DNA from: Darksidea phi
Lineage: Eukaryota; Ascomycota; Dothideomycetes; Pleosporales; Lentitheciaceae
Direction: 5' to 3'
Length of the DNA: 64,000 nt
Assembly (NCBI GenBank): GCA_030770425.1
Contig: JASJFT010000182.1
Span: forward strand, 29,869 to 93,868
Part shown: one piece after another, positions 60,033 to 64,000 of the stretch
Layout of the letters: each line of letters begins with the position of its first letter
Position numbering within the stretch: position 1 is the stretch's first letter
Made by a program: the position numbers and the translations under genes
The notes under the pieces: generated by a model
What the model was told of the DNA's origin: nothing
The model's database searches: none
The model's input: only the letters and a program-made list of their open reading frames with translations

Positions 60033-63000
60033 CTTTACTAATATAATAACTAGTAGTTAATAATCTCTTTTAATTAAGTCTTACGTCTTTAAATTATATA
60101 AAGATACCTAGATTCTATATATTCTATAGTACTTAGCTAATACTTTAATTACTAACCTATTCTCGAGTCTTTTATTAATACTTAGCTAAGAAAATACTTC
60201 TTATTAGTAAATAATATTCTAATAGATAAACTTCGTAATATTTTTAAATATAGTATTCTTTAGAGCCTTAGCTTTAATCTATTCTAATAGATATTCGCGT
60301 ATAACTATAAGGAATTAAACTCCTTCTTTACTAATAGGTATATAGATAATATTAATAGTCTATTAGTCCTATATAACCCTAGAATTATTAATCTTAAGTA
60401 TTTCTTCTATTTTATTATCTTATTTCTATTAATACTTAAAGTAGCTTTAAAGCTCTTTTACTACTATTTAAAACTAGTTCTTTTATTAAAACTAATATTA
60501 AATTATTATAAACGTTTCTTAGATACTTTAATAATATAGTATTTAATAAACTTCTTATACTAAAGCCTTCTAAATATTAGAATTATTAACTACCTATTAG
60601 ATAGCTAGATTTTAGATTAACTTCTTAAAAAGGTAGTTATCTTTTATAAAGAAGGTCTACGTAGCCTTTACTTAGCTTCTTTTCTTACTTTTTAATAACC
60701 TATTAGGCTTATATACTATATATAGGAAGTAAGTAATCTCTTTTAATTTATTTAAATAGCTATTATTAAGAATTCTTAAATTAGTAATAGAGAAAACTTC
60801 TATTAACTTATTATACTTATTAATAATATAGTCTATAAATAGTTTTAAGTCTTTCTCTTCTTCCTAGGGTTAAACCTATTCTTTTAGTTAAGGATATTTT
60901 AATAAGATGTTAATAATTATATTCTTCTTCTTAGATCTATATTAGATTTTAAAGTCCTAGAGTAGAATTATAGCTAGCTATTAATTTATTACTAATCTAG
61001 GGAGGTTAATAAATAACTAATTAAGCTATATAATTAAGATATTAGTATTTATCTTAATAGTAAATTAGGTACTATAAAGATATAGACTAAACTTTTTTAA
61101 TATTTAGAGTACTATCTTATATTCTAACTTAGTAGAGTATTATTTTAATTTAGTCTTAGACTATAGTATACTTTTAAATCTAATAGAATATTAAAGGTTA
61201 TTCTTTCTAATCTATTTAAGTACTATCTTATTATCTTATTAACTAGTATCTATATATAGATAGACTTAATATTTTAATTTAATATTTAGTACTATTAAAG
61301 TAGGTATTAATATAATATTAACTTTTAAGATTCTTATAACTTCTCTTTAAGACTTTTCCTATATCTATTTAGTATCCTTATAAAGTAGTTAAAATAAGAG
61401 CTTTATCTTAAAGAAGAAGTAAAAGATCTATTATTAATAGTAAATATAGATTTTAATAAACTATTAGACCTCTTTAATATTTCTATATTCTAGCTAGTTC
61501 TAGATCTTTACTACCTTACTACTATTAGAAAATTATTCTTTAATATCTACTTTATAGCCTACGATATCTAGTTAGAAAATACCCTAATAGAATTTAGTAT
61601 TAGATATTATCGCCTCTATATATTTAATATCTACTATTACTATATCTAGTTTTTAGATATACTCGAATATATATTAGTAGACTTCTAGTAATACTTCTTC
61701 TTTATTATAAGTACTAGAAGAACTAGCTACTATAATATTATTAATAAATAATAATATATTAAGGAAGTATTTCTCTAGAATTTTTATTACTATCTTTTAA
61801 AATACTACTATTAAATTAGTTATATCTATTAAGATAGTATATTATCTTACTAGTCTAATAGACGTTTAAAAGGCCGTTTTATCCTTTAAATTTATATAAA
61901 GTAATATCTAATTATAACCTAAGAATAAATTAAAGAGTAAGTAAATAGCTCTTCTAACTAGCTACTTTAAAAATTTATTAGTAAAGAGTAGAAGGTTTAC
62001 GTCTCTCTTAATAAAACTATTTAAGATTTAAGTATTATTAATTAATTAGTAATCTCTATTCTTCTTAGGTACTAGGAACTATAGGTTATAATATTAACTA
62101 TTATATATCTTAAGAGTATCTTAGGTAATTCTTTTATAGATTATTTAAATAATAATTAATTTAAGTCTTTTAGAATATTAAAAGCCTTTTACTTACTAGA
62201 TCTTATAAGATACTATCTAAATCTAATATAAAGATACTATATTAGAATAAATAGTTATTATCTCTAAGAAATTTTATATTAGAGTAGTCTTTTAATAATA
62301 TATTAGCTTACGTATAAGCTTTACCTTAGTAGATTAAAAATTCTCTCTAATATATATCTTCTTTTTTTAGCTAGATATTAATTATTAACCTCTTAGAAAG
62401 TCTATATACCTAGATTTAAAGATCCTATTAAATATATCTACTTCTATCTTTCTTAGTAATATATACTTAAGTTACTATTAAATAGCTCTTTCTCTCTAGT
62501 CCTTTCTTCTAAAGTTTATCTTAGTATCCTCGTAGGGCTTATTAATAGGTTAGACCTTCTTATTAACTATTTTATAGAGGGTATTAACTTACCTATCTTA
62601 CTATTAGAAGTACTAATTCCTTCTTATAATATATTAATTTATCTCTAAAAGCGTTTATTTAACTTTAATATTAAGATTTAAATCTTAATCTAACTTCTTA
62701 TTATAGTTATTTAGATAAATTAACCCGCTTTATTTAAAATATTACTAATACTAATTAATTATTAACGCTTCTAATACCTCTACTTTATCTACTTCTCTAC
62801 TAATTACTTATTACTAAGGTACTAGTACCTCTATCCCCCCTCTATTCTTCTCTTTCTCCTCTTTCTCCCTTATATCTTCTTCTACCTCCTTAGTACCCTC
62901 TCCTTTTAATAGAAAGTCGATAGTATTAGCTTTAGTAAAAGCTAATATATCCTTAATCTCTACTTTATTAGTATTATAGTTATAGTTATCTAAGTTATTT

Positions 63001-63924
63001 AAATTAATATTACTACTATCCTTCGTATTTCTATTAGATCCCTTCTAATTCTTTAGTAGTTAAAGTTCTAAGTATTAATAGAATAGAGAATATACTACCC
63101 TAGAAGGTATACTCCCTATACTTTTTCTAAAGGGCTATCGTTCGCTTTATAGTTAGCTATTAGGGCTAGGTCTAACCTAAAGAATAAAATAGTCTTCTAC
63201 TTATCTAGCGTAGTAATTTTATAATAATAACGGTCTATTAGAGTAAATTTTATCTCTAAATATATAGTTATATATTAGAGAGTATTTAGTATTAATAATC
63301 TCTAAATATTCCTTATAACCTTAAAATAGGTAAATATAATAATAGTACTAATTATTACTAGTATATTATAGACTATTTCTATATACTTATTTACTAATCT
63401 ATTAATAATAACTATTCTAGTATACTCTCTAAGTAGGAGATAACTTTAGTCTTTATTCTAAATATAGATATTTAATACTTATATAGTAGAGAGATATATT
63501 ACGTTTAACTTTATACTACTATTAAGAATTACTTTATAAAGATTATCTATAATAATAATCTAATAGATTAGAATCTTCGATTTTATAGTTATTACTCTAA
63601 GCTAGTCTTTAAGACGTTTATATTTATCTATTATAATATAGTTTAATTTATTATTATAGCTATCTCTAGTTTCTTAAATATTATAATACTAAGCTACTCG
63701 CGCTTTAAGTATCTCTTTAATTTATTAAATTAAGTACGGGTTTAAGGTTTAAAGCTTTATTAAAGTAAATAGATCTAAGTCTACTATTCTTCTATCTATA
63801 GTATATATCTCTTCTAACCTACTACTAGGATTATAACTTCTTACTTACTTAGTTACGTTAAGAAGCTTTAATATAGTATTAATAACTTAGTCTTAAGATA
63901 ATAGTATAGCTATAATTAGCCTAT
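60033..63924 (-). pseudogene. Family C pol (C-left): integrase, RNase H, RT and upstream
   Basis: Reverse of about 52545-56440 of C-full, joined to 26185 before C-full inserted. Reading the minus strand from 63924: protease-side region, RT with FINN at 61737-61748 (same double Asp to Asn as C-full), RNase H about 60880-61290, integrase zinc-binding and core about 60035-60660. RIP-saturated with stops. Homology with C-full stops exactly at 63924, where un-RIPped sequence begins. Confidence 0.82.
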
Positions 63925-64000
63925 TGTTACAACCCCACGCGAATCACAGGATGCGGGGCATCCCGAGAAGGTTGGAAGCCAAGACAAGGGCTTAGTCAGT
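63925..64000. mobile_element. Start of an un-RIPped element, probably a young LTR (partial)
   Basis: Base composition changes abruptly: CA, TG, CpG and GC-rich words are all present. It begins TGTTACAACCCC, a canonical LTR opening that matches the inferred ancestral start of the family D LTR (TGTTACAACCC) for 11 bases and then differs. It interrupts C-left sequence (compare 52541 reversed), so it is an insertion, not a chance border. A 6-bp stem with 3-nt loop lies at 63949-63963. Only 76 bp are visible; the family and strand cannot be fixed, and other insertion types are possible. Confidence 0.6.

Larger units (their letters stand above)
1..63924. other. RIP-saturated AT-rich transposon block
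   Basis: Apart from the DNA transposon at 2596-4444, CpA and TpG are almost absent, while TpA is extremely common and CpG, CpT and CpC remain. Only scattered survivors are seen, for example TG near 49591, 50458, 52454 and 60906, and CA near 40206 and 54232. This is the signature of fungal repeat-induced point mutation acting on CpA of both strands. No intact long reading frame exists. Former coding frames can still be followed because damage is by substitution: Gln and Trp codons became TAG/TAA, Cys and His became Tyr, and Asp often became Asn. The block ends sharply at 63924/63925. Confidence 0.93.
8302..63924 (-). mobile_element. C-left: outer Ty3/gypsy element of family C, minus strand, in four pieces
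   Basis: The pieces are 8302-9588, 17036-18221, 25268-26185 and 60033-63924 (about 7.3 kb). They are collinear, in reverse, with C-full (59766 back to about 52545), and each interruption is a complete inserted element with its own target duplication. The 3' LTR is at 8302-8563. The 5' end (gag, 5' LTR) is beyond 63924, where un-RIPped DNA begins. It is the oldest layer of the stack. C-full inserted inside it at 26185/60029 with a gtag duplication, producing opposite-facing copies of the same family. Confidence 0.85.

Noticed and set aside
1..63924. Mitochondrial or other organellar DNA because of the low G+C
   Set aside because: The bias is specific to CpA/TpG loss with CpG kept, and the content is nuclear Ty3/gypsy and Fot1-like elements.
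8302..63924. Long inverted similarities as a palindrome or centromere core
   Set aside because: They are explained by C-full inserted in opposite orientation in C-left. A centromeric position remains possible but nothing in the sequence demands it.
1..64000. CRISPR array, tRNA or rRNA genes
   Set aside because: No regularly spaced short repeats other than the transposon features listed, and no tRNA-like or rRNA-like segment recognised. The organism type makes CRISPR unlikely.

Overview
The window is a block of repeat-induced point mutation (RIP) in what is most likely a filamentous ascomycete (Pezizomycotina) genome. From position 1 to about 63924 the DNA is very AT-rich (by eye about a quarter G+C). 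CpA and TpG are almost absent and TpA is everywhere, while CpG, CpC and CpT survive. That is the classic CpA-to-TpA RIP signature. I see no intact gene, tRNA or rRNA. Everything recognisable is dead transposon, readable because RIP changed bases without shifting frames: stops stand where Gln/Trp codons were, Tyr where Cys/His were, and Asn where Asp was.

Layout. (1) 1-6972: the 3' three quarters of a Ty3/gypsy chromovirus, family A copy 1, + strand. It is interrupted at 2596-4444 by a Fot1/pogo-like DNA transposon that is only mildly RIPped. (2) 6973-8301: unassigned AT-rich spacer. (3) 8302-63924: a nested stack. The outermost layer is a minus-strand Ty3/gypsy element of family C (C-left), present as 8302-9588, 17036-18221, 25268-26185 and 60033-63924. 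Into it went D1 (9589-17035, +), A2 (18222-25267, -) and a second, full-length C element in the opposite orientation (C-full, 26186-60028, +). C-full was itself invaded by E (27937-43976, -), A3 (45087-52077, +) and an element that left a solo LTR (58617-58805). E was invaded by D2 (32341-39787, +). Paired LTRs have equal lengths (435/435, 465/465, 262/262, 186/186, 427/427), and each insertion has a 4-5 bp target duplication that agrees with this reading. (4) 63925-64000: an abrupt return to normal, un-RIPped sequence starting TGTTACAACCCC, probably the first bases of a younger LTR element inserted in C-left.

How the parts relate. All five LTR families or copies are Ty3/gypsy: gag (zinc knuckle seen in A and D), protease, reverse transcriptase, RNase H, integrase, with a chromodomain in A and D. 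The most interesting signal is a conserved reading frame on the antisense strand between the end of pol and the 3' LTR. In A it is seen in three copies (Leu/Lys/Glu/Gln-rich, coiled-coil-like), in D in two copies, and in C in two copies (different composition). Three RIP strata (saturated, mild, none) give a relative insertion history. All sequence reading was by eye, so domain limits are approximate. LTR, target-duplication and inverted-repeat coordinates were counted base by base.
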